A DNA stretch of 64,000 nt, from the NCBI GenBank assembly GCA_963844575.1, contig CAWJOU010000005.1, forward strand, positions 1,674,001 to 1,738,000, read 5' to 3'. The stretch's first letter is position 1. Each line of letters begins with the position of its first letter. The position numbers and the translations under genes were made by a program. Shown one piece after another: positions 8,444-17,139 of the stretch. Source of the DNA: DASZUK01 sp963844575. Lineage in GTDB: Bacteria > Actinomycetota > Acidimicrobiia > Acidimicrobiales > RAAP-2. The notes under the pieces were generated by a model, which did not search any database, was not told the origin of the DNA, and worked only from the letters and a program-made list of their open reading frames with translations.

Positions 8444-9286
8444 TCAGTGGTCGAGGGTCATCATCATCTGCGGTTCGGCCATGGGCGGCTGGTCGGTTCG
8501 AGCCCGGACGCCGGTCCCGACGGCCAGGAACTCCACCACATGGGAACCCAACATGTGCGACTTCTCCACCAGCTGGACGCCGACGATGCCCTCGGCGCCG
8601 ACGTCGATGGCGTCCTGCTGCATCCTGGCCATCGCCAGCTCACGAGCTTCGTACAGCGCCTGGGTGGTCGAGGGGACCTCGACCGTACGCGCCATCTGGC
8701 TGGCGGCTCGCTTGGGGGAGCGGTGGGCCACGTGGTAGACGCAGTTCCCGAGCACCAGCCCGACCGGGGTATACCCCATCTTCAGCAGCGTCCAGAAGTC
8801 CTGTCCGGAGAGGTCGCTCGTGAACGGTTTGCCCGTCGGGGCCTTCCAGTCCCCGCCACTTGTGGCCGACACCGCCGTACCGATGGCAATGAACTCCGCC
8901 GACCGGTGGCCCCAGTCGTAGTAGGTGATGTCCAGACGCACGCCCACGATCCCGTCGGCTCCCAGGACCTCCGCCTCGGTCTCCATCCGCTGCATGGCCA
9001 GCTCACGGGCCGAGTACATCGCCTGGGTGTAGGTCACCATCTCCTGGTTCTTCCACCAGTTCCGTTTCGAGATGCCGACGTTGAAGATCGAACTGCCGAA
9101 GACGAGCCCGCGAGGATGGAACCCGGCCTCCTTGATGAGCATGAACTCGTTGACGGACAGGTCGCTGGTGAACAACGGCGCCGCGCCACCGTCGCTGGAC
9201 AGCTCGCCGAGCCGTTCCCTGGCATCGGGCGGGAGTCCCTCCAGCGACAACGCCGCCGGGTCCGGCCTATCCGTCTCCCCGCTCAT
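8444..9286 (-). CDS. double YbjQ-like (heavy-metal-binding domain family) protein, copy 3, first gene of operon
   Basis: 280 residues from ATG 9286. It has two YbjQ-like units: LIKEAGFHPRGLVFGSSIFN to FIAIGTAVS, and LLKMGYTPVGLVLGNCVYHV to FLAVGTGVR, each with G-DGIVGV or AEGIVGV. This is the best conserved of the three paralogues and is promoter-proximal. A 186-base gap separates its start from the csrA stop. I found no sigma-28 box there, so the operon is probably not under flagellar control. Membership of YbjQ is from the repeated pattern; the biological role is unknown. Confidence 0.75.
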   Translation of the reverse strand: MSGETDRPDPAALSLEGLPPDARERLGELSSDGGAAPLFTSDLSVNEFMLIKEAGFHPRGLVFGSSIFNVGISKRNWWKNQEMVTYTQAMYSARELAMQRMETEAEVLGADGIVGVRLDITYYDWGHRSAEFIAIGTAVSATSGGDWKAPTGKPFTSDLSGQDFWTLLKMGYTPVGLVLGNCVYHVAHRSPKRAASQMARTVEVPSTTQALYEARELAMARMQQDAIDVGAEGIVGVQLVEKSHMLGSHVVEFLAVGTGVRARTDQPPMAEPQMMMTLDH

Positions 9287-9472
9287 GCCGCCCACTTCAC
9301 ACGCACTTCTCCCAGGTAGGGGACGTTCCGACGATGAAGTATCGCGCACGCCTCTTCAGGGTCGCGCTAGCTACCGGTGCTCACGTCGGCGCGTCGGTCA
9401 GGGTCTGGCCGACGTCACCCGCCGCTGTCGGAGGGCGAGGTTGGAGGGTGTTCCGAGAATGGCTGGGCCCGG

Positions 9473-10060
9473 TCAGGGCTGGGGGGGCTCGCTCGGGTCC
9501 GGGCGGTCGCCGACGAGCGCCGCCAGATCGCCGGTGAGATCGCCGGCCGCCTCCCGGTTGGCCGCGGCCACATCCTCCCAGAGCTCCTTACGGAACACGC
9601 GGCGATCGGCCGGCGCGTCGATGCCGACGCGGACGTAGCTGCCCATCGTCCGGAGCACCGTGATGGTGACCGAGAAGCCGATCGCCGGCCCGGTGATCGC
9701 CAGGCACGGGTTGCCCTTGGAGATGGCGGCCACCGTGACCGTCAGCCCGTCGCCGATCGTCACCGACTCGCCGATCCGGCGGACGACCGACAGCATGGCG
9801 TCGACCGCGACCGCCGGCTCGTCGTCACCGGCCACGTCGACGCGCACGTCGTCGGTCGTGATCCGCACCGACGTCGGCGAGCCGACTTCGACGCGGACCT
9901 CCTCCGTGGAGATGGCCGCCGACGAGAGCCGAAGCGGCTGGTCGAGGCCGGGCGCGGTGATGCGGAGGTGCACCTTGCGGTCGACGACCGACGAGACCGT
10001 GACGTGGATGCCGCCCTCGACCACGATCGATTCGTCCGGTCGCCGGTTCAGGACCAGCAT
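9473..10060 (-). CDS. csrA: CsrA-like carbon storage/flagellin regulator with two fused CsrA halves
   Basis: 195 residues from ATG 10060, with GGAGGGAG seven bases upstream. Ordinary CsrA is about 60-80 residues and works as a dimer. Here residues 1-36 open as CsrA (MLVLNRRPDESIVV, VTVSSV). A second start-like strand comes at 89-104 (MLSVVRRIGESVTIGD), and residues 128-170 give ITVLRTMGSYVRVGIDAP followed by VFRKELWEDV, the conserved C-terminal strand and helix with its RNA-contacting Arg (R157). The first half lacks a clear copy of that last part. Inference: an internal duplication making a single-chain pseudodimer. Role: mRNA-binding repressor, probably of flagellin, opposed by FliW. Last gene of the flhA operon. 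Confidence 0.85.
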   Translation of the reverse strand: MLVLNRRPDESIVVEGGIHVTVSSVVDRKVHLRITAPGLDQPLRLSSAAISTEEVRVEVGSPTSVRITTDDVRVDVAGDDEPAVAVDAMLSVVRRIGESVTIGDGLTVTVAAISKGNPCLAITGPAIGFSVTITVLRTMGSYVRVGIDAPADRRVFRKELWEDVAAANREAAGDLTGDLAALVGDRPDPSEPPQP

Positions 10061-10152
10061 TCGTCGCTCCCTCCACGCCGGCCAGCTGGCCGACCGATCA
10101 GCCGTCCGTAGCTGACCGTCGCCCAAACCGTACCCGGCGGGCGGGCCGCGGA

Positions 10153-10473
10153 TCAGCTTCTCGGCTGGCCCCCGACCGGAGGTGAGGGGTCGCCACCGGG
10201 CGACTGGCCGGCGGCTCGTCCCGGGTCGTAGTCACCGAACCGGGCTCGGGCCTCGTCGAGCAGCCGGGTGATCTCGGCCTGCCGGGCTTGGCGGGCGTAC
10301 ATGTCGACGACTCGCTCGACCACCGCCGCCAGTCCCCAACAGAGGACGAGCGCGATGGCGAACCGGACGAGGCCGGCCGCGGGACTCAGCGCGCCGTCGA
10401 GCACCGACGGAAGGAACGGCAGCGACAGCACGAGTGCGGCCGCGACGACGAGCTCCGGACGGCGGACGCCCAC
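10153..10473 (-). CDS. small membrane protein in flhA-flhF-csrA operon, unknown function
   Basis: 106 residues, GTG start with GAGGGG upstream. Two membrane helices (about 7-25 and 33-52) are followed by a charged helix (VERVVDMYARQARQAEITRLLDEAR) and a Pro/Gly-rich tail. No family recognised. It occupies the place where other genomes carry flhG or another flagellar number-control gene after flhF. Its topology suggests an inner-membrane anchor with a short cytoplasmic coiled segment, but no function can be assigned. Confidence 0.6.
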   Translation of the reverse strand: MGVRRPELVVAAALVLSLPFLPSVLDGALSPAAGLVRFAIALVLCWGLAAVVERVVDMYARQARQAEITRLLDEARARFGDYDPGRAAGQSPGGDPSPPVGGQPRS

Positions 10474-10491
10474 GGTCTCGATCCCCTCCCG

Positions 10492-10566
10492 CTACCGGCC
10501 GTCGCCGACCGGGCCGGGCTGGCGGGCCCGGCGGAGCGACGATCGGAGGTCCACGGTCGCGGTCAT
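10492..10566 (-). CDS. possible 24-codon small ORF bridging flhF-like gene and membrane protein gene
   Basis: The reverse strand from ATG 10566 gives 24 codons (MTATVDLRSSLRRARQPG...) to TAG. Its ATG overlaps the stop of the flhF-like gene as ATGA, as real gene pairs here do, and it ends 18 bases before the next GTG. It could be a real small protein or only a coupling element. Very short and Arg-rich, with no other support. Confidence 0.25.
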   Translation of the reverse strand: MTATVDLRSSLRRARQPGPVGDGR

Positions 10567-11933
10567 CGTCCCGTCGCCAGCGCGGCGGCGACGTCGGCCC
10601 AGCGCTCCGGCGTCGCCGGCTCGCCGTCCAGCCGGGCCACCGGGATGCCGGCCGACAGGATCGCGGCCGGCGTGACCGTTCCCGCCACCTGGTCGACGAC
10701 CAGTGCGTCTACCCCGCCGACGTCGTTCGCCCAGCGCCCGACGTCCTCCGGTTTCGTCGACGCCCGCGCCAGGCCCCAGACGCACGACGGGCGCATCGCC
10801 CGGAGCATCTCTCGGGCCCAGCGCCGGTCGGCTTCGGCCCACGACGCGTGGACGACGACGACACCGACCCCGTCGCGACGCCAGCCGGCCGAAAGGTCGG
10901 CCGCCTCGTCCGGCGTCCGCACCCGGTAGCCCGGTCGCCGTGAGCGAGTCGTGCCCTCGAGTGCAGCCACCGCGATCTCGCTCGAGCGAACGCCCAGCTC
11001 CGCCGCCACCGAGCGGGCGACCTGGGTGGCCGCCCGCCCTTCGCCGACCACCGCCACCAGACTGCCCGGCGTCCTCGGCAGTGGTCGCGGTGCCGGCACC
11101 GCGGCGAAGGCCTCCTCCAACGAGCGAGCGCCGGCTGGCCCTCCGGTCGTTACCTCGCCTACCGGAGCCGGCAGGAGCCATTCGGGGAAGCCGGCCATGA
11201 CCAACAGCCCGGACTGGGTCGCGGCCCAGGCGGCCGTCCGGCGATCCGGTGGGCCGATGGGCCACGCGACCGGCGCAACCGACCCTCGCTCGTCGCCCGC
11301 CGGCCGCTCGGCAGCCGGCCGCTCGGTCGCCGGCGGTTCATTAGCCGGTAGCTCGGGCGTCGATCGGGCCGGCGCGGCCGGCCGGCCGGGGGTGATTCGC
11401 CGCATCGTCGCCGGCCCGGGCCGGTAGGTGCCCGGCTCCTCACCCAGCGAGCTGGCGACCTCGGTGAGCACTTCGTCGAACGACCGGCCCTCGAAGGGCC
11501 TCGTCGCCGGTGACCCGGCCGCGGGCGCTGGCGACGATGCGACAACGGTCGCCGGCGACGATGCGGTCTGCGGCGATGCGGTCTGCGGCGATGCCGCGGC
11601 CGACAGCTCCAGTTCGTCCTCGGTCGTGTCGAGCAGCGCGGCCAGCCCCCTGGCGGCGGACCCGTCGACGGCCAGGCCGTCGAGGGCCAGGCTGTCGACG
11701 GTCGATCCATCGACCGCCAGCCCGTCCATGGTCAACCCGTCGACCGCCATTCCGGCGGCCGGCCCGTCGGGATCGACCTCGATCGTGTAGACCTCCCGGG
11801 CGAAGAAGCCGAGGAAGCCGCCCTTCCGCCGCCGTTCGGGCGGCCGGATCTTGGCCGGGCCGTGCTGGTCCAGCACCTGCTGGATCAGCGCTTCGAGATC
11901 CGTGCCCTCATACACCAGCTGCTGCGCTGACAC
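10563..11933 (-). CDS. flhF: FlhF-like protein with degenerate GTPase domain
   Basis: 456 residues, GTG at 11933, overlapping the end of flhA by 26 bases. The first 50 residues (YEGTDLEALIQQVLDQHGP, then REVYTIEV) match the start of FlhF. The C-terminal half has the outline of an SRP-type GTPase domain, but where FlhF has a P-loop it reads LVAVVGEGRAATQVARSV with no GKT/GKS, so nucleotide binding looks lost. Residues about 60-90 are a repeat of (L/M)xxDG units, and about 110-125 repeat ASPQT. FlhF normally places the flagellum at the pole. Position after flhA supports the family call; activity is doubtful. Confidence 0.72.
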   Translation of the reverse strand: MSAQQLVYEGTDLEALIQQVLDQHGPAKIRPPERRRKGGFLGFFAREVYTIEVDPDGPAAGMAVDGLTMDGLAVDGSTVDSLALDGLAVDGSAARGLAALLDTTEDELELSAAASPQTASPQTASSPATVVASSPAPAAGSPATRPFEGRSFDEVLTEVASSLGEEPGTYRPGPATMRRITPGRPAAPARSTPELPANEPPATERPAAERPAGDERGSVAPVAWPIGPPDRRTAAWAATQSGLLVMAGFPEWLLPAPVGEVTTGGPAGARSLEEAFAAVPAPRPLPRTPGSLVAVVGEGRAATQVARSVAAELGVRSSEIAVAALEGTTRSRRPGYRVRTPDEAADLSAGWRRDGVGVVVVHASWAEADRRWAREMLRAMRPSCVWGLARASTKPEDVGRWANDVGGVDALVVDQVAGTVTPAAILSAGIPVARLDGEPATPERWADVAAALATGR

Positions 11934-13977
11934 CGCTCACCACCCCAATTCGCTCGAGTTGTACGTGTGCGCCGATCTCGCTGACGGACATCACGGCCAG
12001 CCGGGGGACGGCCGTGGCGAAGAGCCGTTGGAGGGCCGGTCGGATGGGTGCGGCCACGGCCAGCACCGGCTCGGTGCCGGCCCGCCCGGCGTCGTCGAAC
12101 AGCGAGCGGACGGCCGTGACGAGATGCTCGGCGGCCGCCGGGTCCATCGGCAGCACGGAGCCGTCGTCGGTGGTCCGGACGGCGTTGGCCAGCGACTGTT
12201 CGAACGCCGTGTCGAGAGTGATGACGGCCAGCTTCTTGTCCCTCGTGTGGAGCGCGGTGATGGCCGGCCCGAGGGCGACCCGGGCCGCTTCGGTCATCGC
12301 CTCCGGGTTCTTCGTCTGCCGGCCGCGCTCGGTGATCGCCTCGACGATCCGTACGAGGTCGAGGATGGGCACGCCTTGGTCGAGCAGGGTGACGAGCACC
12401 CGGTGGAGATCGGTCACCGTGATCTGGGCGGCCGTCATCTCCTCCAAGGCCACCGGGTCGGTGCCCTTGTGGGCGTCGAGCAGCGTGCGGACCTGCTGGA
12501 CGGAGAGGAGCTCACCGGCGTGGGAGGAGGCGATCTCGCCGAGGTGGGTGATGATGGCCGACGAGCGGTCGATGGCGGTGATCCCGGCTGCGGCCAGCGC
12601 CTCCTGGCGGGCTTCGGCGGGGATCCACTTGGCCGGCAGACCGAAGACCGGCTCGATCGTCGCCTCGCCGGGCAGCAAGTCGAGGCCGGCGCCGATGGCC
12701 AGCATCCGTCCCGGCGGCGCCTGCCCCCGGGCGACCTCGACGCCGTGGACGCGGATGGCGTACGTGCTCGGCGGGAGGTCGATGTTGTCGCGGGTGCGCA
12801 CCTTCGGGATGAGGATGCCCTTGTCGTAGGCGAGCTTGCGGCGGAGCCCACGGATGCGGTCGAGGAGATCGCCGCCCTGGGTCTTGTCGGCCAGCGGCGC
12901 CAGGTTCGGGGCGATCTCGAGCTGCAGTGGCTCGACCCGGATCTCGTTGGCCAGCGCCAGGGGCGTGTCCGCGGTGGCCGGGTCCTTGGCCGCGGCGTCG
13001 GTCGCCGCCCGCTCCTTCTCGTTCTCGGAGGCATGGGTTCGCCGGATCCGACTGGACACGAGGAGCAGCACGACGCCGACGAGCAGGAACGGGATGTGGG
13101 GGAGCCCGGGCACGAGGGCGAGCACGAGCATGGCCCCGCCGGCTACCTGGATGGCGCGGGGTTGGTTGCCGAACTGGGCCGTGACGTCGGACCCGAAGTC
13201 GGCCTCGTCGGTCGCGCCGCGGGTGACGATCAGGCCGGTCGAGATCGAGAGCAGCAGGGCCGGGATCTGGGAGACGAGCCCGTCCCCGATCGACAGGATG
13301 CTGTACGTGTGGATGGCGGCGGAGACCGACATGTGCTGCTGCAGGACGCCGATGGCGAAGCCGCCGATGAGGTTGATGAACGTGATGACGAGGGCGGCGA
13401 TGGCGTCCCCACGGACGAACTTGCTGGCGCCGTCCATGTTCCCGTAGAACTCGGACGTCGCGTCGATCTCCTTGCGCCGCCGCCGCGCCTCGGCCTCGTC
13501 GATCAGGCCGCTGTTCAGCTCGCCGTCGATGGCGACCAGCTTGGGGGCCATGGCGTCGAGGGAGAACCGGGCCGCCACCTCCGACACCCGGCCGGCGCCG
13601 CTCGTGACGACGACGAACTGGATGACGATCAGGATCAGGAAGACGACGATCCCGACGATGATCGAGCCGCCGACGACGAACGAGCCGAAGCTCTGGACGA
13701 CCGATCCGGCATAGCCGTGGAGCAGGACGAGCCGGGTGACGCTGACGTTCAGGGCGAGCCGGAACATCGTGGCCACGAGCAGCAGCGCCGGGAAGACCGA
13801 GAAGTCCATCGCCCGCCGGACGTGCATGGTCGTGAGCAGGACGATCAGGGCCGCCGACATGTTCAGCGTGATCAGGATGTCGAGCAGGAACGTCGGCATC
13901 GGGACGACGAGCATCACGACGATGCCGATGACGATCGCGGGGACGCCGAACAGCCCCATCCGCTGCTTCAGGTTCAT
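11908..13977 (-). CDS. flhA: flagellar export gate protein FlhA
   Basis: 689 residues from ATG 13977, with GAGG six bases upstream (a GTG at 13992 is possible). Eight membrane helices fill about residues 8-310, with the conserved RLALNVSVTRLVL and the cytoplasmic loop GELNSGLIDEAEARRRRKEI, both hallmarks of the FlhA/InvA family. The C-terminal cytoplasmic domain (about 330-689) is the docking platform for export chaperones. FlhA forms the nonameric gate of the flagellar type III secretion system with FliP, FliQ, FliR and FlhB, all encoded at 41,989-45,044. First gene of a - strand operon with its own sigma-28-type promoter. Confidence 0.97.
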   Translation of the reverse strand: MNLKQRMGLFGVPAIVIGIVVMLVVPMPTFLLDILITLNMSAALIVLLTTMHVRRAMDFSVFPALLLVATMFRLALNVSVTRLVLLHGYAGSVVQSFGSFVVGGSIIVGIVVFLILIVIQFVVVTSGAGRVSEVAARFSLDAMAPKLVAIDGELNSGLIDEAEARRRRKEIDATSEFYGNMDGASKFVRGDAIAALVITFINLIGGFAIGVLQQHMSVSAAIHTYSILSIGDGLVSQIPALLLSISTGLIVTRGATDEADFGSDVTAQFGNQPRAIQVAGGAMLVLALVPGLPHIPFLLVGVVLLLVSSRIRRTHASENEKERAATDAAAKDPATADTPLALANEIRVEPLQLEIAPNLAPLADKTQGGDLLDRIRGLRRKLAYDKGILIPKVRTRDNIDLPPSTYAIRVHGVEVARGQAPPGRMLAIGAGLDLLPGEATIEPVFGLPAKWIPAEARQEALAAAGITAIDRSSAIITHLGEIASSHAGELLSVQQVRTLLDAHKGTDPVALEEMTAAQITVTDLHRVLVTLLDQGVPILDLVRIVEAITERGRQTKNPEAMTEAARVALGPAITALHTRDKKLAVITLDTAFEQSLANAVRTTDDGSVLPMDPAAAEHLVTAVRSLFDDAGRAGTEPVLAVAAPIRPALQRLFATAVPRLAVMSVSEIGAHVQLERIGVVSGVSAAAGV

Positions 13978-14064
13978 GCGCTGCCTCGACACTGTGGACC
14001 GACCGGTTCCCGGCCGTTCCGTGGCCGGTGCTACAGGCCCGCCGTCCTGGCGCGCGCCCTCTTC

Positions 14065-14092
14065 GTATCGGCCGACCGTTACGAGACCTTGA
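14065..14092 (-). promoter_or_regulatory. sigma-28-type promoter for flhA operon
   Basis: On the reverse strand: TCAA (14092-14089), 16 bases, GCCGATAC (14072-14065). Same bases and spacing as the sites before flbD, flagellin and fliM. About 80 bases upstream of the flhA start. Confidence 0.72.
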
Positions 14093-14128
14093 GCCCTGGC
14101 GATGACACGACCGTTCGTTGCAGCGATT

Positions 14129-14573
14129 ATGAGTAATCGGAACGTCTACATCGACGAGACCAAGCAAGCGGGCTACGTCATCGTGGCGGTCACGGTGAGG
14201 GACCCTCCGGCAGCCCGCCGGATGGTTCAGGGTGTCCGTGACGATCTACGACGCCGGCCGCAACTACGACACGGATATCGCGGCACGCGCCGCCTGTCTG
14301 GCGGCTCTTGTCAGCGACCACGCCGCGGCCAAAGGAAATACGCGGCTCGTGATCGAGCAGGATGAGTCGTTGGTGCGATTCGACAACCAGCGGCTAATCG
14401 AACTGACTCGAAATGCTGGAGTGCGTGAGACCTTTCGCTACGAGCATCTCCGAGCTTTCGAAGAGCCTCTGCTTGCCCTTCCTGACATCGTGGCCTGGTG
14501 CTGGGCACGATCAACGGAGTGGCGTCGTCGGGTTCGTCCCATCGTTACCGATGTTCGGCTCGTCCGCCCCTAG
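14129..14573 (+). pseudogene. decayed DUF3800-like gene
   Basis: From ATG 14129 the first frame reads MSNRNVYIDETKQAGYVIVA for about 34 residues. The next frame, from 14232, continues with VTIYDAGRNYDTDIAARAAC, then LVIEQDESLVRFDNQRLIE and FEEPLLALPDIVAWCW. Together these resemble one protein of the DUF3800-like type (start with a Y-DE motif, end with a 'PDAVAGA'-like motif). About 25-30 residues are missing at the junction and the frame shifts by one. The base composition is visibly less GC-rich than the flanks, which suggests transfer. It lies alone between two - strand operons. Confidence 0.5.
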
Positions 14574-14583
14574 AAAGCGCGAG

Positions 14584-14619
14584 GCCCGGGCGCCACCGCC
14601 GTCCGGCGGGGTCCCGGGC
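14584..14619. terminator. nested hairpin between pseudogene and glycosyltransferase gene
   Basis: Outer stem GCCCGGG (14584-14590) with CCCGGGC (14613-14619); inner stem CCGCC (14596-14600) with GGCGG (14605-14609). No T run. It lies between convergent units, so it may end transcription from either side. Confidence 0.4.
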
Positions 14620-14705
14620 TCACTTCCTGAAGCTCAACGCAACAGGCTCCATCAAGGTACCACCCGCTCCAGCGACGGATGGCCGTTTTTCTTCGGATGG
14701 GCTGT

Positions 14706-17123
14706 TCAGGACCTTGCACCAGCGGGCGTGACTTGGTGCTCCCGGGCGGCCTGGTCAGGTCGGGCCGGGCGGGCCCGCCAGGCCCGGGCGGCGAGCAGGC
14801 GCAGGCCGTCGGGGTCGTCGGGGCGGACGACGGCGAGGTGGGCGAACGGGCCCTGCGGTCGGCGGCCGGAGAGGACGGCGTAGACCTGGTCGGCGACCTC
14901 GCGGTCGGTGGCCGCGGCGGCGGTGGGCGGCAGGATGGCGGCGACCTGGGGACCGTGCTCGACGTCGACGCCAGCCTGGTCGGCGACGGCGCGCAGCGCG
15001 TGCTCGAACTCGACCGGGTCGACGGACGGACCGTAGACGACGAGGGACGCGTCGTCGGCCGCGGTGAACGCCCGGCCGTAGGTGGCGAGCAGGGCCGGGT
15101 CGCCGAGCACCTCGTCGGCGTGGGCCAGGACGAGGAAGCGGCTCGTCGGCGTGGGCCGCTGACGGGCGACCTTGGTCGCGACGTACCGCTGGTTGTCGGC
15201 GGACATGGCGGCCGGCGTCGAGGGGCCGTCCCAGATGCCGGCGACGGTGGCCGACGACCGATGCTCGAAGTGCAATACCTTGCCGGCCCGCAGCCGGAGC
15301 ACCCGCTCGCCGATGCGGGCGGCCCGCATGGCGTAGTCGTCGTCGTCGTGCCAGAAGAGGCCGAGGCTCTCGTCGAACCGGCCGACGCGGGCGACGGTCT
15401 CGGGCCGGAGGAAGAGGCAGAACCCGACGGCGACGTCGCACGGCTGGGGACCGTCGCCGACGACCGGGTGGAGCTCGCGCCCGTCGGGGCCCCACGTCAC
15501 CCGCACGCCGTCCTCACCGGCGATGCCGGCGTCGGGGTCGGCGTCGAGGGCGGCGACGTACGGCGCCCACCAGTCGGCGAGGACCTCGGTGTCGTTGTCG
15601 AGGAAGACGACCCAGTCCTCGTCGCCGTCGAGGTGGTCGAGGCCGACGTTGCGGCCGCCGGGCACGCCCCGGTTCTCGGGCAAGAGGACGGGTCGGACGC
15701 GGTCGTCGTCGAGACCGCGGAGCCAGTCGGCGGTGCCGTCGGTCGACGCGTTGTCGACGACGACGAGCCGCAGCGGGACCGTCGTGTGGTGGAGGAGGCT
15801 GGCGATGCAGCGCTTCGTGTAGCCGAGCGCGTTGTGGGCGAGGACGACGACGCCGAGCTTCGGCGACGGCCGGAGGGCCCGGCGCGAACGGCGTCCTGTC
15901 CCCAGGCCAGCGGCCGATCCGAGGCCGCCGACCAACCGGTCGGCTCGCACCTGGGCGAGCAGGTCGAGCTGGCGACGGACCGCGACGGCGGGGTCGAAGA
16001 GCCGGCGGACGCTGGCTGCGCCCCGCCGACCGACGTCTTCCAGACGGTCCCGGTCGGCCAACTGGTTGGCGGCCAGCCGGCCGAAGGTGGCGGCGTCGTC
16101 GGTGGCGACGGGGAGCAGGCCGTCGTCGGGCGTCAGCCAGTGCCGCAGCCCGCACCGGTCGCCACAGATCACCGGCACGCCGGCCGCGAGGGCCTCGGCC
16201 GCCGCGGTGTGGAAGTTCTCGAACCGGGAGGGGAGGACCGCGGCGTCGGCCGCCGCGAGGTGGCGGGCGACGCCGTCGAGGTCGAGCTGCTCGACGAAGC
16301 GCACGCGATCGAACCCGAGCCCGAGGTCGTCCATCAGCGGCCGGAGGACGGCCCGCCGGTACGACTGGCCGGATGGTCCGGTCGGCGTGTCCCGGCCGAC
16401 GAGGGTGACGCGGGCGTCGACGTTCCGGCGGGCCAACTCGGCCACGGTATGCAGAACCAGCTCCGGTCGCTTGTTCGGCTCGAGGCGGCCGACGAAGGCG
16501 AGCTCGAGCTCGTGCGGCCCGACGTGGGCGCGGGCGGCGAAGCGGGAGCCGTCGAGTGGCGGGGCGAGCACGGCGACCGGCGGCAGCGAGCCGGCCCGAC
16601 CGGCCGTCTCGGTGGCGATGATCTGGGTGGGGGCGACGAGGATGTCGGCCCGGCGGAGCGCCAACTGCTCCATGTCGGCGGCGGCGGCGAACGCCGGGTC
16701 GCGCCGGCGGTCGCAGCGGTCGGGATGGACGACGGCCCGGGTGGCGTGGAGCTGGACGGCCAGCACGGTGCCGGGCCCGGGCTGGATGGCCATCGACTCG
16801 GCGAAGTAGTCCGGCGCCCAGATCGCGTCGAAGTCGACGGTCGCGTCGAGGGCTTGGTAGAAGTTGGCGACGGTCGCCGCCCACAGGCCCTGCTCGACCT
16901 CGGGGTGGCCGGCCGGCGCGCCGGCCGGCATCGGCAAGCGGTAGACCGCGACGCCGTCCTGCAGGACGCGGCGGCCCTGCCCGGTCCGGTCGAGCGAGAT
17001 GACGTGGACCGCGACGCCGTGGTCGACGAGGCCGCGGGCGGTCATCTCCGAGACCCGGCCGATCCCGCCGTCGGCCGTCTCCGGCGGGTACTCGCGGCTG
17101 ACGATGCAGATGCTCCTGATCAT
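14706..17123 (-). CDS. two-domain glycosyltransferase (GT4 + GT2)
   Basis: 805 residues. N-terminal GT4 (GT-B) domain, about 1-390: ICIVSREYPPETADGGIGR, AFVGRLEPNKRPELVL, and an E-x7-E pair in SRFENFHTAAAEALAAGVPV. C-terminal GT2 (GT-A) domain, about 425-690: VVVLAHNALGYTKRCIASL, VVVDNASTDGTADW and the metal-binding FLDNDTEV. The last 110 residues are unassigned. Such fused enzymes add sugars to proteins or surface glycans in the cytoplasm. It is the last gene of a four-gene operon divergent from flagellin, so flagellin glycosylation is the likely job (inference). No membrane segment. Confidence 0.85.
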   Translation of the reverse strand: MIRSICIVSREYPPETADGGIGRVSEMTARGLVDHGVAVHVISLDRTGQGRRVLQDGVAVYRLPMPAGAPAGHPEVEQGLWAATVANFYQALDATVDFDAIWAPDYFAESMAIQPGPGTVLAVQLHATRAVVHPDRCDRRRDPAFAAAADMEQLALRRADILVAPTQIIATETAGRAGSLPPVAVLAPPLDGSRFAARAHVGPHELELAFVGRLEPNKRPELVLHTVAELARRNVDARVTLVGRDTPTGPSGQSYRRAVLRPLMDDLGLGFDRVRFVEQLDLDGVARHLAAADAAVLPSRFENFHTAAAEALAAGVPVICGDRCGLRHWLTPDDGLLPVATDDAATFGRLAANQLADRDRLEDVGRRGAASVRRLFDPAVAVRRQLDLLAQVRADRLVGGLGSAAGLGTGRRSRRALRPSPKLGVVVLAHNALGYTKRCIASLLHHTTVPLRLVVVDNASTDGTADWLRGLDDDRVRPVLLPENRGVPGGRNVGLDHLDGDEDWVVFLDNDTEVLADWWAPYVAALDADPDAGIAGEDGVRVTWGPDGRELHPVVGDGPQPCDVAVGFCLFLRPETVARVGRFDESLGLFWHDDDDYAMRAARIGERVLRLRAGKVLHFEHRSSATVAGIWDGPSTPAAMSADNQRYVATKVARQRPTPTSRFLVLAHADEVLGDPALLATYGRAFTAADDASLVVYGPSVDPVEFEHALRAVADQAGVDVEHGPQVAAILPPTAAAATDREVADQVYAVLSGRRPQGPFAHLAVVRPDDPDGLRLLAARAWRARPARPDQAAREHQVTPAGARS

Positions 17124-17139
17124 GCTGTTCTCCCGGCGG

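Noticed and set aside
9287..9472. sigma-28 promoter for the YbjQ operon
   Set aside because: A gcgatac box is present on the reverse strand, but no TCAA lies 16 bases upstream of it.
12512..14167. 551-residue frame on the - strand that overlaps flhA
   Set aside because: Different frame of the same strand, full of Arg/Pro/His. The flhA frame has complete membrane helices and family motifs.
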